Positions 32,970 to 42,900 of a stretch of 64,000 nt of DNA are shown here, one piece after another (within the stretch, counting starts at the first letter, position 1; each line of letters begins with the position of its first letter). The notes under the pieces were generated by a model. That model did no database searches and was not told the DNA's origin. It worked only from the letters and a program-made list of their open reading frames with translations. Made by a program: the position numbers and the translations under genes. Origin of the DNA: MPNO01 sp965205995 (GTDB taxonomy: Bacteria; Pseudomonadota; Alphaproteobacteria; MPNO01); assembly GCA_965205995.1 (NCBI GenBank), contig OZ242200.1:4092001-4156000 (forward strand), in the 5' to 3' direction.

Positions 32970-33769
32970 CGGTCGGTCTTTCCGTCGGGACGAGACACGG
33001 TGTTCGGCATGATCGTCCCCTGCCCTCCGCTGAGCCGGCTGATCCCGGTCTTGAGATCCATCTCCGCCGCCTGGCCGGTGAGTCGGTTCTGCCCCTGGGT
33101 AATCTGCACCGAGCCTTCCAGGGTGAGCCGCTCGGCGACGACATCATAGGCCGCGCGGTCGGCGCGCAATAGCTCGGTCGGCGACCGGAAGATCACATTT
33201 CCGACAGCCTCGATGCGCTTGATCCGGTCGCCATCCTTCCCGTCGGCTTCGAATGTCGCGGTCAGCGTCCCGGCCTTCAGGGTGCGGTCTTCGCGCGTCG
33301 CGGTCGCATCGCCTTTGGCGACGAAGAGCTTGCGGGCCTGCCAGTATTCGAGGCTCTGTTCCGCGGCGATCCGGTCGGCCCCGCTCTCGAATACCGGCTT
33401 CCCCGTCAGCACCAGCACTTGCTTGTCGACGTCGTACGACCCCTTCTGGCCCGTCGCGGTCCGATCCGGGCTGGCGATGCGGACATTTCCGTCCGCGACG
33501 ATACGCCAGATTTCCGTGCCGCCATCCTTGCTGTCGCGGTAATGCGCGGTGATCACGTCGGCGCTCAAGGTCACGTCGTCCTGCCGGGCGCGGGCGTTGC
33601 CGCGCGCGACGAAGGTCTTCACCTTCTGCTGCCATTCGATGCTGCCGTCGACGGCGATTTCGATCGGCCCGGAGCCGTCGCGGAACGGCAGCCCGCCGGT
33701 CTGCGACAAAGCGGTGGAGGCGCCGAGGGCAAGGCCAAGCATTGTGGCCAGCGCCAGACGGCCGCTCAC
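32966..33769 (-). CDS. lptA: LPS transport periplasmic protein LptA
   Basis: 267 residues from GTG 33769, which overlaps the lptC stop (GTGA). The signal peptide is LALATMLGLALGASTALSQ. An OstA/LptA beta-jellyroll follows: VKTFVARGNARARQDDVTLSA, VDKQVLVLTGKPVF and LTLEGSVQITQGQNRLTG. It forms the periplasmic bridge for LPS. It is longer than E. coli LptA (185 residues), as often seen in alphaproteobacteria. Confidence 0.9.
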   Translation of the reverse strand: MSGRLALATMLGLALGASTALSQTGGLPFRDGSGPIEIAVDGSIEWQQKVKTFVARGNARARQDDVTLSADVITAHYRDSKDGGTEIWRIVADGNVRIASPDRTATGQKGSYDVDKQVLVLTGKPVFESGADRIAAEQSLEYWQARKLFVAKGDATATREDRTLKAGTLTATFEADGKDGDRIKRIEAVGNVIFRSPTELLRADRAAYDVVAERLTLEGSVQITQGQNRLTGQAAEMDLKTGISRLSGGQGTIMPNTVSRPDGKTDR

Positions 33770-34395
33770 CGCCGCCGGTCCTTGGGGTTGGCGTAGAGGA
33801 CCACGCGCGCCGGGCCGGAAAACACCAGCCGGCTCTCCTCGCGGCTGATCCGGAACCCCGCCGCCTCCATGTCCGCCCAGAGACCCTTGCCGCTGACCGC
33901 CATGTCGCCCCAGGCGATCGCCTGGTTGAAATCTACCGTCGCCTCGTCGGTGCGAAACTGGTAGCCCCAATCGTGGTACAGGCTGACATCGCCCTTGAGC
34001 ATGACCTGCTGGGCCGTGCGGGCGAATGCGCCGCGCGCGGCGGCGACCGCGACCCAGGTGCCGTCCACGGTGGTGAAGTCGGCCTCGGGCCGGTTGAGGG
34101 TGACGCTGTCGAGGTCCGAGCTCTGCTGGACGATCGATTCCGCGGCCAGGGTATAGGGGTTGTCGTTCCGGTCGGTGCCGGAATAGCGCGCATTGATCAT
34201 CCGGTGCCCGCTCGCCGATTCCGAAACGCTGAAGCTGGCGGCGCCGATGTGCAGCCGTTCCGGCATGTCATACAGCCTGGACCAGGAAAACAGGAGGACG
34301 ATCACCGCCGCCGCGCCGAGCGGCAATGCCACCTTCATCACCGCGACGAAACGGGAATAGCCGCGCTCGATCCGGGTCGGAGCGATCGGTGCCAT
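33766..34395 (-). CDS. lptC: LPS export protein LptC
   Basis: 209 residues, ATG 34395 with GAGGAGA upstream. One N-terminal membrane helix (about 16-38, VALPLGAAAVIVLLFSW) is followed by a periplasmic LptC domain (ASFSVSESASGHRMINARY, VMLKGDVSLYHDWGYQFRTDEATVD). It anchors the LptA bridge to LptBFG. It is 6 bp after kdsD and overlaps lptA. Confidence 0.9.
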   Translation of the reverse strand: MAPIAPTRIERGYSRFVAVMKVALPLGAAAVIVLLFSWSRLYDMPERLHIGAASFSVSESASGHRMINARYSGTDRNDNPYTLAAESIVQQSSDLDSVTLNRPEADFTTVDGTWVAVAAARGAFARTAQQVMLKGDVSLYHDWGYQFRTDEATVDFNQAIAWGDMAVSGKGLWADMEAAGFRISREESRLVFSGPARVVLYANPKDRRR

Positions 34396-34401
34396 GTCTC
34401 C

Positions 34402-35400
34402 TCAATCGACGCCCGCGCGCAGGCAGTCGTGGATGTGGAGGACGCCCACGGGGCGGTCGTCCTCGACGACGAACAGGCTGGTGATGCCGTGCTCGTTCAT
34501 CACCCTGAGCGCCTGATCGGCGAGCGCGTCGGGCGGGACGGTGCGCGGCCGCGCGGTCATCACATCGGCTGCCGGCATGTCGAGCAGGCGCGCGCCCATA
34601 TTGCGCCTGAGATCGCCGTCGGTGATGACCCCGACGAGCCTGTCCTCGCCGTCGACCAGGCCGATACAGCCGAAGCTGTGCGACGTCATGATCAGCAAGG
34701 CGTCGGCCATCACGGTGTCGGGCCTGGCGAGCGGCACCCTGTCGCCCTTGTGCATCAACCGCTCGACCTTGACCAGCCGCTTGCCGAGCTGGCCCCCGGG
34801 ATGGCGCAGCTTGAAGTCCTCGCGCGAGAAGCCGACCCGTTCGAGCAGCGCCACCGCCAGCGCATCGCCCAGCGCCATCATCATCGTCGTCGACGTGGTG
34901 GGCGCCAGGTCGAGCGGGCAGGCCTCGTCGGCGCCGGGCAGCAGGATCAGGACGTCCGCCGCACCGGCGAGCGCGCTGTCGGCGCTCGCGGTCATCGCCA
35001 CCAGCGGAATCGCGTGCCGCCTGGTATAGGCGATGATGTCGGAAAGTTCCGGCGTCTCGCCCGAATTGGACATCGCCAGCACGGTGTCCCGGGCAGTGAT
35101 CATTCCGAGATCGCCATGGCTCGCCTCGCCCGGGTGGACGAATTGCGCGGGCGTTCCCGTGGAGGCGAGCGTGGCGGCGATCTTGCGTCCGACATGGCCG
35201 CTCTTGCCCATGCCGGTGACGATCACCCGGCCCTGGCCCTGCGCCCGCGACATCGCCTCGACCGCCGCGGCGAAGGCGAAATCGATCGAGCGCGCGAGCG
35301 CGGTGAGCCCGGCGCATTCGGTCTCCAGCACCCGGCGGGCGGCGGCGATATCTTCGGCTTCCTGCGCCCGGGCGGTTCGGAGCTTCTTCACCTTGGACAT
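34402..35400 (-). CDS. kdsD: Arabinose-5-phosphate isomerase, KpsF/GutQ family
   Basis: 332 residues. The SIS domain spans about 50-185 (VIVTGMGKSGHVGRKIAATLAS; the MSNSGET phosphate loop), and two CBS domains follow at about 215-330. It turns ribulose-5-phosphate into arabinose-5-phosphate, the first step of Kdo synthesis, which fits its place before lptC-lptA-lptB. The start is ATG 35400. A 17-bp direct duplication around GACATGGTACTCCCG at 35396-35428 creates a second upstream start-like ATG. Confidence 0.93.
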   Translation of the reverse strand: MSKVKKLRTARAQEAEDIAAARRVLETECAGLTALARSIDFAFAAAVEAMSRAQGQGRVIVTGMGKSGHVGRKIAATLASTGTPAQFVHPGEASHGDLGMITARDTVLAMSNSGETPELSDIIAYTRRHAIPLVAMTASADSALAGAADVLILLPGADEACPLDLAPTTSTTMMMALGDALAVALLERVGFSREDFKLRHPGGQLGKRLVKVERLMHKGDRVPLARPDTVMADALLIMTSHSFGCIGLVDGEDRLVGVITDGDLRRNMGARLLDMPAADVMTARPRTVPPDALADQALRVMNEHGITSLFVVEDDRPVGVLHIHDCLRAGVD

Positions 35401-35527
35401 GGTACTCCCGGGGACATGGTACTCCCGACGCTCTCCCGGCCGCGGCGCGCGGCCGTCTCCTGTTCGGCATCCTAGTCGATTGTTCGCCGATGCCGCAGCG
35501 AAACCCGTCCGCCCCGCCGCCACCCGG

Positions 35528-36139
35528 TTAATGGGCGAAGATATCGATATCGCGCCAGCCCCCGAGATCGAGCGCCGCCCTGTGCCCGACGAAATCGAAG
35601 CAGCGCCCGGCGAGTTCGGCCCGGCCCTCGCGTTCGAGCATCGCGTCGAGCCGGGTCCTGATGGCGTGCAGATGGAGGACATCCGCCGCCGCGTAGCCGC
35701 ACTGCGCCGCGGTCAGGGTCTCGGCGCCCCAGTCCGAGGATTGCTGAGCCTTGGAGAGTTCGACGCCGAGCAGCTCGCCCGCCAGATCCTTCAGCGAATG
35801 GCGGTCGGTATAGGTGCGCGCGATTCGCGAGGCGATCTTGGTGCAATAGACCGGCGCCGCGCGGACGCCGAGATAGCGTTCGAGGACGGCAATGTCGAAA
35901 CGGGCGAAATGAAAGATCTTGGTGACGCCGCGGTCTTCGAGCAGCCGCGCCAGATTGGGGGCGTCGCAGGGCTCCTTGCGGAACCGCACCAGGTGGGCGT
36001 CACCGTCGCCGGCGCTCAACTGGACCAGGCACAGCCGGTCGCGCTCCGGGTCGAGGCCCATGGTCTCGGTATCGATCGCGGCCGCGTCGCCGAAATCGAC
36101 ACCGTCGGGGAGGTCGCCTTCGTGAATTTCAATCGCCAT
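35528..36139 (-). CDS. rnd: RNase D-like 3'-5' exonuclease
   Basis: 203 residues of a single DEDD exonuclease domain: Exo I AIDTETMGL, Exo II FHFARFDIAVL, Exo III YAAADVLHLHAI. The C-terminal HRDC domains of full RNase D are missing, as in the short alphaproteobacterial form. It probably trims tRNA or other RNA. The start at ATG 36139 is preferred; upstream in-frame ATGs would run into tRNA-Leu. Confidence 0.85.
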   Translation of the reverse strand: MAIEIHEGDLPDGVDFGDAAAIDTETMGLDPERDRLCLVQLSAGDGDAHLVRFRKEPCDAPNLARLLEDRGVTKIFHFARFDIAVLERYLGVRAAPVYCTKIASRIARTYTDRHSLKDLAGELLGVELSKAQQSSDWGAETLTAAQCGYAAADVLHLHAIRTRLDAMLEREGRAELAGRCFDFVGHRAALDLGGWRDIDIFAH

Positions 36140-36194
36140 GCGCGCCGCACCACCGCCCATCCGGGCTCCGGGGAACCGGAAGTGCGCGATCCGG

Positions 36195-36282
36195 TGGTGC
36201 CCAGGAGAAGACTCGAACTTCCACGACCTTGCGGTCACAGGTACCTGAAACCTGCGCGTCTACCAAATTCCGCCACCTGGGC
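36195..36282 (-). tRNA. tRNA-Leu(CAG)
   Basis: 88 nt including encoded CCA. The acceptor pair is GCCCAGG with CCTGGGC, discriminator A. The D-loop holds GGTAGACGC. The anticodon stem-loop is CAGGT-TTCAGGT-ACCTG with anticodon CAG. A long variable arm TGTGACCGCAAGGTCGT marks it as class II, and the T-arm holds GTTCGAGTC. All expected for leucine. Confidence 0.95.
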
Positions 36283-36446
36283 AAAAACGGCGACCGGATC
36301 CCCGCCTCGCGGGTCCGTACGCCAGCGGCCGTCGGCTTGTCAACCGGTTTCGCCGCCGGCGGGGCTATCCGGCGGGGCTATGACGCGGCGCGGTTGACGG
36401 TTTCCGCCCCAGCCGATATTAGCCGCCCGATCGAGGGGGTCGCAGC

Positions 36447-37389
36447 ATGGCTACGCCCACAGCAACCGTTTTCGGCGGTTCGGGCTTCGTCGGACGCTAC
36501 ACCGTGGGCGAGCTCGCCCGCCGGGGATACCGCGTCCGCGTCGCGGTCCGGCGGCCCGACCGGGCGCTGTTCCTCAAGCCGATGGGGGATGTCGGCCAGA
36601 TCACCCCGGTGACGGCCAATATCCGCGACGACGCGTCGGTCGCCGCTGCGGTGGCGGGCGCGGATGCGGTGATCAACCTGGTCGGCGTGCTCTACGAAGC
36701 GGGCAAGCAGCGTTTCCACGCGGTGCATGCGGAAGGCGCCGGGCGGATCGCCCGCGCCGCCGCCGCGGCCGGCATCCAACGCCTGGTCCATGTTTCCGCC
36801 ATCGGGGCCGCGCCCGACGCCCCGGCGGCGTATGCCCGCAGCAAGGCGGAAGGCGAGGTGATAGTTAAGTTGACTGTCCCCGGCGCGGTCATCGTCCGCC
36901 CGAGCATCGTGTTCGGCGTCGAGGACGATTTTTTCAACCGCTTCGCCTGGATCGCCCGCCTGGCCCCCGTTGCCGCTGATCGACGGCGGCGCAACACGGT
37001 TCCAGCCGGTCTATGTCGGCGACGTCGCGGCCGGTATCGCGCGCATTCTCGACGATGACGGCACCGCCGGGCGCGGCTACGAGTTCGGCGGTCCGGCGGT
37101 GTACAGCTTCAGGGAGCTGATGGAAGAGCTGCTGAAGCAGATCGGGCGCCGGCGGCTGTTGCTGCCGGTTCCCGGAATCCTTGCCATGCTGCCGGCCCGG
37201 CTGATGGAGCTGTCGCCCTTCCCGCCGATCCTGACCCGGGACCAGATCCGGATGCTGGCCCGCGACAACGTCGCCGGCGCGGATGCGCCGGGGCTCGCCG
37301 ATCTCGGAATCGCGCCGACCCCGCTCGATGCGGTCGTGCCCGGATATCTCGCGCGCTACCGCCGCGGCGGCCGCCCGGCCCGGCGTTGA
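36447..37389 (+). pseudogene. NAD-binding NDUFA9-like epimerase-family gene, frameshifted
   Basis: The first frame from ATG 36447 gives the Rossmann motif FGGSGFVGRYTVGEL and continues to RLAPV at about 36968. The second frame from 36970 continues with LPLIDGGATRFQPVYVGDVA to 37389. Joined, they make about 313 residues, the size of the NDUFA9-like atypical SDRs. The junction lies in GGCCCCCGTTG; one more C in the run restores a single frame. It is either a recent indel or a base-calling error in the C run. The family is linked with complex I or quinone metabolism. Confidence 0.8.
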
Positions 37390-37390
37390 G

Positions 37391-38191
37391 CTAGAGATAG
37401 ACGATCCCGAGCAACACCGCGCCGAGGACCAGGCGGTAGATCACGAACGGCGTGAACGCCGCCCGTCTGAGCCAGCCCATCATCGCGACGATGGCGATCA
37501 GCGCCGTGACGAAGGCGATGCCGGCGGCCAGCACGGCGTTCGCCTGCAAGGCAATGTCGCCGGATTCGATCAGCTCCCTGGACGCGAACGCGCCGGCCGC
37601 GGCGATGGTGGGGATCGACATCAGCATCGACAGCCGGGCCGCCTCGCGGCGCTCGAAACCCAGAACCCGGGCCGCCATGATGGTGACGCCGGCACGGCTC
37701 GCGCCGGGGATCAAAGCGAGGACCTGCGCCAGGCCGATGGCGAAGGCGCTTGACAGGCGCAGATGCTCCACCCGGAGCAAAGTGAGCCCGATGCGGTCGG
37801 AGAGATGGAGCAGCAGGCCGAAACCGAACGTCGCCCATGCGATGACCGCGAGGCTGTTGCGCCATCCCGCGCCGAGAAATTCGGTGACCGCATAGCCCGC
37901 CGCGACCACCGGGACGGTGGCGACGCCGAGATAGACGATCAGGCGGACGCCCGGATGCGCCATGCCCGACCTGATGCGGATCAGCCCCGCCAGCATACTC
38001 AGCACGTCCCGCCACAAATACGCGATCACCGCGAACAGGGTGCCCACATGCACCGCGATGTCGATCGTCAGCCCCTGATCGGGCCAGCCGGTCAGCAGGG
38101 GAACCAGCCGCAGATGTCCCGACGAGCTGATCGGCAGGAACTCGGTAAGGCCTTGCAGGACCGCGATTACGGCAAGCTGAAGCAGCGTCAA
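37391..38191 (-). CDS. uppP: Undecaprenyl-diphosphatase UppP
   Basis: 266 residues from TTG 38191 (GGGAGAG upstream). The motifs are LQGLTEFLPISSSGHL near the N-terminus (Glu/His/Ser motif) and ALIPGASRAGVTIMAARVLGF (PGxSRxG motif). There are about eight membrane segments. It recycles undecaprenyl pyrophosphate for cell wall synthesis and confers bacitracin tolerance. It is convergent with the NDUFA9-like gene. Confidence 0.93.
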   Translation of the reverse strand: MTLLQLAVIAVLQGLTEFLPISSSGHLRLVPLLTGWPDQGLTIDIAVHVGTLFAVIAYLWRDVLSMLAGLIRIRSGMAHPGVRLIVYLGVATVPVVAAGYAVTEFLGAGWRNSLAVIAWATFGFGLLLHLSDRIGLTLLRVEHLRLSSAFAIGLAQVLALIPGASRAGVTIMAARVLGFERREAARLSMLMSIPTIAAAGAFASRELIESGDIALQANAVLAAGIAFVTALIAIVAMMGWLRRAAFTPFVIYRLVLGAVLLGIVYL

Positions 38192-38526
38192 CCCGCTCTC
38201 CCTCCCTTCATGGGCCGCACAATACCAGCCGCGAGGCGGGCAAAGGGCCAAAGTCGCGCCGAATTAGTCGCAAAATGGAACTATATCTCGGTGGGCCGGG
38301 GCCGGAGCGCCGCGAAACGGCGAATGGGAGATAAGTTATATATTTTTTTAGGACAGTCACATTGACCTATTCGTCTTGATTTTTCCGAATGCCGTGGTAT
38401 TTTGCCCCCACGAGCGGTCTGACCGACGCGCCACGCCGGCGGAGGATGTGCCGGCGTCTTTCGTCCGAACCGCCGCGAGGGCGGATAATACGGAAAACAC
38501 CGCCGCCGAGGGAGAACCGGGCAGGC
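38192..38526 (+). promoter_or_regulatory. Divergent intergenic region with AT-rich promoter candidate for gltDB
   Basis: 335 bp between uppP and gltD. A rare AT-rich stretch (38335-38405, with TATATATTTTTTTA) contains TTGATT (38376-38381) and TATTTT (38398-38403) spaced by 16 bp, plus TTGACC at 38362. These are plausible sigma-70 boxes for gltD, judged by eye. No protein is supported here. Confidence 0.35.
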
Positions 38527-39972
38527 ATGTCGCGCCAGATGTTGAAATTCGTCGATCTGCCCCAGACGACGCCGGAGAAGCGCAGCGCCGAGACCCGCCG
38601 CGCCGATTTCGACGAGATCTACGACATCTTCTCGACCGAGGGGGCGGCGACCCAGGCGAGCCGCTGCTCGCAATGCGGCGTGCCCTATTGCCAGATCCAC
38701 TGCCCGGTTCACAACAACATCCCGGACTGGCTGATGCTGACCGCCGAAGGGCGTCTGGCCGAGGCCTACGAGGTCGCCTCGGCGACCAACAACATGCCGG
38801 AGATCTGCGGGCGGATCTGTCCGCAGGACCGGCTGTGCGAAGGCAACTGCGTTATCGAGCAATCCGGCCACGGCACGGTGACCATCGGCTCGGTGGAGCG
38901 CTACATCACCGACACCGCCTTCGAGCGCGGCTGGGTCAAGCCGCCGACGCCGGCGCGCGAGCTCGGCCGCTCGATCGGCATCGTCGGCGCGGGGCCGGCC
39001 GGGCTCGCCGCGGCCGAGCAGCTGCGCCGGCGCGGCTATGAGGTCCAGGTCTACGACCGGCATGACCGCATGGGCGGGTTGCTGGTCTACGGCATCCCCA
39101 ATTTCAAGCTCGAAAAGACCATCGTCGGACGCCGCATCGCCCTGCTCGAAGAGGGCGGCGTCGTCTTCCACCGCGGCTTCGAAATCGGCCGCGATGCCAG
39201 CCTCGCCGAGATCCGCGAACGCCACCACGCGGTGCTGATCGCGACCGGCGTCTACCGGGCGCGCGAGATCCAGGTGCCCGGCGGCGGGCTCGGCAATATC
39301 GTGCCCGCGCTCGAATACCTGATCGCCTCGAACCGCAAGGGCTTCGGCGATGCGGTCGCCGCCTTCGACGACGGCCGGCTCGACGCCGCGGGCAAGGATG
39401 TCGTGGTCATCGGCGGCGGCGACACGGCGATGGATTGCGTGCGCACCGCCGTCCGCCAGGACGCGAGATCGGTGACCTGCCTCTACAGGCGCGACCGGGA
39501 GAACATGCCCGGGTCGCGGCGCGAGGTGCAGTACGCCGAGGAAGAAGGCGTCAGGTTTTCCTGGCTGGCGACGCCCGAGGCGTTCGTCGGCGGCGATACG
39601 GTGGCCGGGGTGCGGGCGCTCCGCATCCATCTCGGGGTCCCCGATGCCGCCGGGCGCCAGACGCCCGAGCCGATCGAGGGGTCGAGCTTCGCGACCGACG
39701 CCGATCTGGTGATCAAGGCCCTCGGTTTCGATCCGGAGGATTTGCCGGCGCTGTTCGGCGCGCCGGAGCTCAAGGTGACCCGCTGGGGCACCATCCGGAT
39801 CGACTACCGGACGATGATGACGGCGATCGACGGGGTGTTCGCGGCGGGCGACATCGTGCGCGGGGCTTCGCTGGTCGTCTGGGGCATCCGCGACGGGCGG
39901 GACGCGGCCGAGGCGATGCATGCCTATGTGGAGCGCCGTCACGGCGCGGCCGATGCGCACCGGGCGGCGTGA
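38527..39972 (+). CDS. gltD: Glutamate synthase (NADPH) small subunit
   Basis: 481 residues, ATG 38527. Cys clusters for 4Fe-4S centres are CSQCGVPYCQIHCPVHN and CGRICPQDRLCEGNC. The FAD motif is IVGAGPAGLAAAEQL and the NADPH motif VVIGGGDTAMDCVRTA. It takes electrons from NADPH and passes them to GltB for ammonia assimilation. It precedes gltB by 19 bp, an order of small before large subunit. Confidence 0.96.
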   Translation: MSRQMLKFVDLPQTTPEKRSAETRRADFDEIYDIFSTEGAATQASRCSQCGVPYCQIHCPVHNNIPDWLMLTAEGRLAEAYEVASATNNMPEICGRICPQDRLCEGNCVIEQSGHGTVTIGSVERYITDTAFERGWVKPPTPARELGRSIGIVGAGPAGLAAAEQLRRRGYEVQVYDRHDRMGGLLVYGIPNFKLEKTIVGRRIALLEEGGVVFHRGFEIGRDASLAEIRERHHAVLIATGVYRAREIQVPGGGLGNIVPALEYLIASNRKGFGDAVAAFDDGRLDAAGKDVVVIGGGDTAMDCVRTAVRQDARSVTCLYRRDRENMPGSRREVQYAEEEGVRFSWLATPEAFVGGDTVAGVRALRIHLGVPDAAGRQTPEPIEGSSFATDADLVIKALGFDPEDLPALFGAPELKVTRWGTIRIDYRTMMTAIDGVFAAGDIVRGASLVVWGIRDGRDAAEAMHAYVERRHGAADAHRAA

Positions 39973-39991
39973 GGCCGGCGGGGAGGTTGAA

Positions 39992-42900
39992 ATGAGCGTC
40001 CACCATGACTCCGATGGCGAGCGGTCGATCGCGCTTTGGCGGGAAAACGCCGAGCGCCTTGCCCGCGACGGGCTCTACGATCCGGCGCAGGAGCACGACA
40101 GCTGCGGCGTCGGCCTGGTCGCCGCGATCGACGGGGTGCCCCGGCGCGATGTCGTCGAGGCCGGCATCGAGGCGCTGAAGGCGGTCTGGCACCGGGGCGC
40201 GGTCGACGCCGACGGCAAGACCGGCGACGGCGCCGGCATCCATGTCGAGATTCCGAAGGATTTCTTCAAGGAGCATATCGAGCGCACCGGCCACAGCCTC
40301 GGCGACGGGCCGCTCGCGGTCGGCATGGTGTTCCTGCCGCGCACCGACCTTACCGGGCAGGAGCGCTGCCGCTGCATCGTCGAGTCCGAAATCCTGAAAT
40401 TCGGCTACCAGATCTATGGCTGGCGCCAGGTGCCCATCGACGTCGACGTGATCGGCGACAAGGCAAACGCGACCCGGCCCGAAATCGAGCAGATCATGAT
40501 CGCCGGCGATGCCGAGGTGCCGCCGGCCAAGTTCGAGACCGACCTCTACATCATCCGCCGCCTGATCGAGAACCAGGTGCGGGCGGAGAACATCAACGAC
40601 TTCTACATCTGCTCGCTGTCCACGCGCTCGGTGATCTACAAGGGCATGTTCCTCGCCGAGCAGCTCACCGATTTCTACCCCGATTTGCTCGACGAGCGCT
40701 TCAAGTCGCGCTTCGCGGTCTACCACCAGCGCTACTCGACCAACACCTTCCCGACCTGGCGGCTGGCCCAGCCGTTCCGCATGCTGGCCCACAACGGCGA
40801 GATCAACACGCTGAGCGGCAACGTCAACTGGATGCGGAGCCACGAGACCCGGATGGATGCCGAAATCTTCGGGCGCTTCATCGAGGATCTCAAGCCGGTC
40901 ATCGAGCCCGGCGGCTCGGATTCCGCCTCGCTCGACAACGTGTTCGAGCTGCTGGTGCGGGCCGGTCGGTCGCCGCCTCATGTCGGCTCGATGCTGATCC
41001 CCGCGGCCTGGTCGAAGAAGATCGATATCGAGCCCGAGATCCAGGCGTTCTACAGCTACCTCAACTGCGTCATGGAGCCGTGGGACGGGCCGGCCGCGAT
41101 CGCCGCCACCGACGGCCGCTGGGTGGTCGCCGCCATGGACCGCAACGGGCTGCGGCCGATGCGATATTCGGTGCTCGACAACGACCTGCTGATCGTCGGT
41201 TCCGAAACCGGCATGGTGCGGGTCAGCGAAGCCCGCATCGTCGCCAAGGGCCGTCTCGGACCGGCCCAGATGATCGCCGTCGACCTCGACGAGGCCAGGC
41301 TCTACCACGACCGCGAGATCAAGCACAGGCTGGCGAACGCCTACCCCTACACCGAGTGGTTCGGCAACATCACCGAGCTCGAGGGGCTGATCAAGAGCGG
41401 CACCGGACCGAGGATCGACTATGCCGGCGACGAGCTGAGGCGGCGCCAGGTCGCGGCCGGCTATACGCTGGAAGAGCTGGAGCTGCTGCTCCAGCCGATG
41501 ATCGAGGACGGCAAGGAGGCGGTCGGCTCGATGGGCGACGACACGCCGCTCGCGGTGCTGTCGGACCATTACCGCGGGCTGCACCATTTCTTCCGCCAGT
41601 CCTTCAGCCAGGTCACCAACCCGCCGATCGATTCGCTGCGCGAATACCGGGTGATGAGCCTGCGCACGCGGCTCGGCAATCTCGGCAACATTCTGGATCA
41701 GGACGAGAGCCAGACGCGGCTGCTGCAGCTCGATTCCCCGGTCCTCACCAATGCCGAGTTCGCGGCGATGCGCGACCATCTGGGCGACAGCGCGGTCGAG
41801 ATCGACTGCACCTTCCGCAACAACGACGACGATTTGTCGCTCAGGCGGGCGATGTACCGCATCCAGCGCCAGGCGGAGGATGCGGTGCGCGGCGGCGCGG
41901 TGCATCTCATCCTGACCGACCGGAAGATCGGCCCGGATCGCGCGGCGATCCCGTCGATCCTCGCCGTCGGCGGGGTCCACAGCCATCTCGTCCTGCAATC
42001 GCTCCGGACCTTCACCTCGCTCAATGTCGAGAGCGCCGAATGCATGGACGTGCACTATTTCTCCGTCCTCGTCGGCGTCGGCGCGACCACGGTCAACGCC
42101 TATCTCGCCAACGACACCATCGCCGACCGGCACCGCCGCGGCCTGTTCGGCGAGCGTTCGCTGGAGGAATGCCTCAAGCGCTACCAGGAGGCGGTGAACC
42201 AGGGCCTGCTCAAGGTGATGTCCAAGATGGGCATTTCGATCCTGTCGTCCTATCGCGGCGGCTACAAGTTCGAGGCGGTGGGGCTCAGCCGCTGGCTGGT
42301 GAACAGCTATTTCCCGGGCCTGAATTCGCGCATCTCCGGCATCGGGCTGTACGGCATCCGCCGCAAGGTGCTCACGCTGCACAACCGTGCCTTCGACGAG
42401 GGGGCGACGGCGCTTCCGGTGGGCGGGTTCTACCGCTACCGCCAGAACGGCGAGGCGCATGCCTTCGACGGCCGCCAGATGCATATCCTGCAGACCGCGG
42501 TCGCCAACGACTCCTTCGCCACCTACCGCAAATTCGTCGAAGGCACGCAGAACGCGCCGCCGATCCATCTGCGCGACCTGATGGGCTTCCAGTTCAAGCA
42601 CGAGCCGGTGCCGATCGAGGAGGTCGAATCGATCACCGAGATCAGGAAGCACCTGGTGGCGCCCGGAATCTCGCTCGGTGCGCTCAGCCCCGAGGCGCAT
42701 GAGACGCTGTCGATCGCGATGAACCGGATCGGCGCCAAGTCGGATTCGGGCGAGGGCGGCGAGGATGCGGCGCGCTACAAGCCGCGGCCCAACGGCGACA
42801 ACGCGAGCTCGGCGATCAAGCAGGTCGCCTCGGGCCGGTTCGGGGTAACGGCCGAATTTCTCAACAACTGCCGCGAGATCGAGATCAAGATCGCCCAGGG

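Noticed and set aside
36140..36238. N-terminal extension of the RNase D-like protein
   Set aside because: It would overlap the tRNA-Leu gene and is not conserved in style; MAIEIHEGD at 36139 is the better start.
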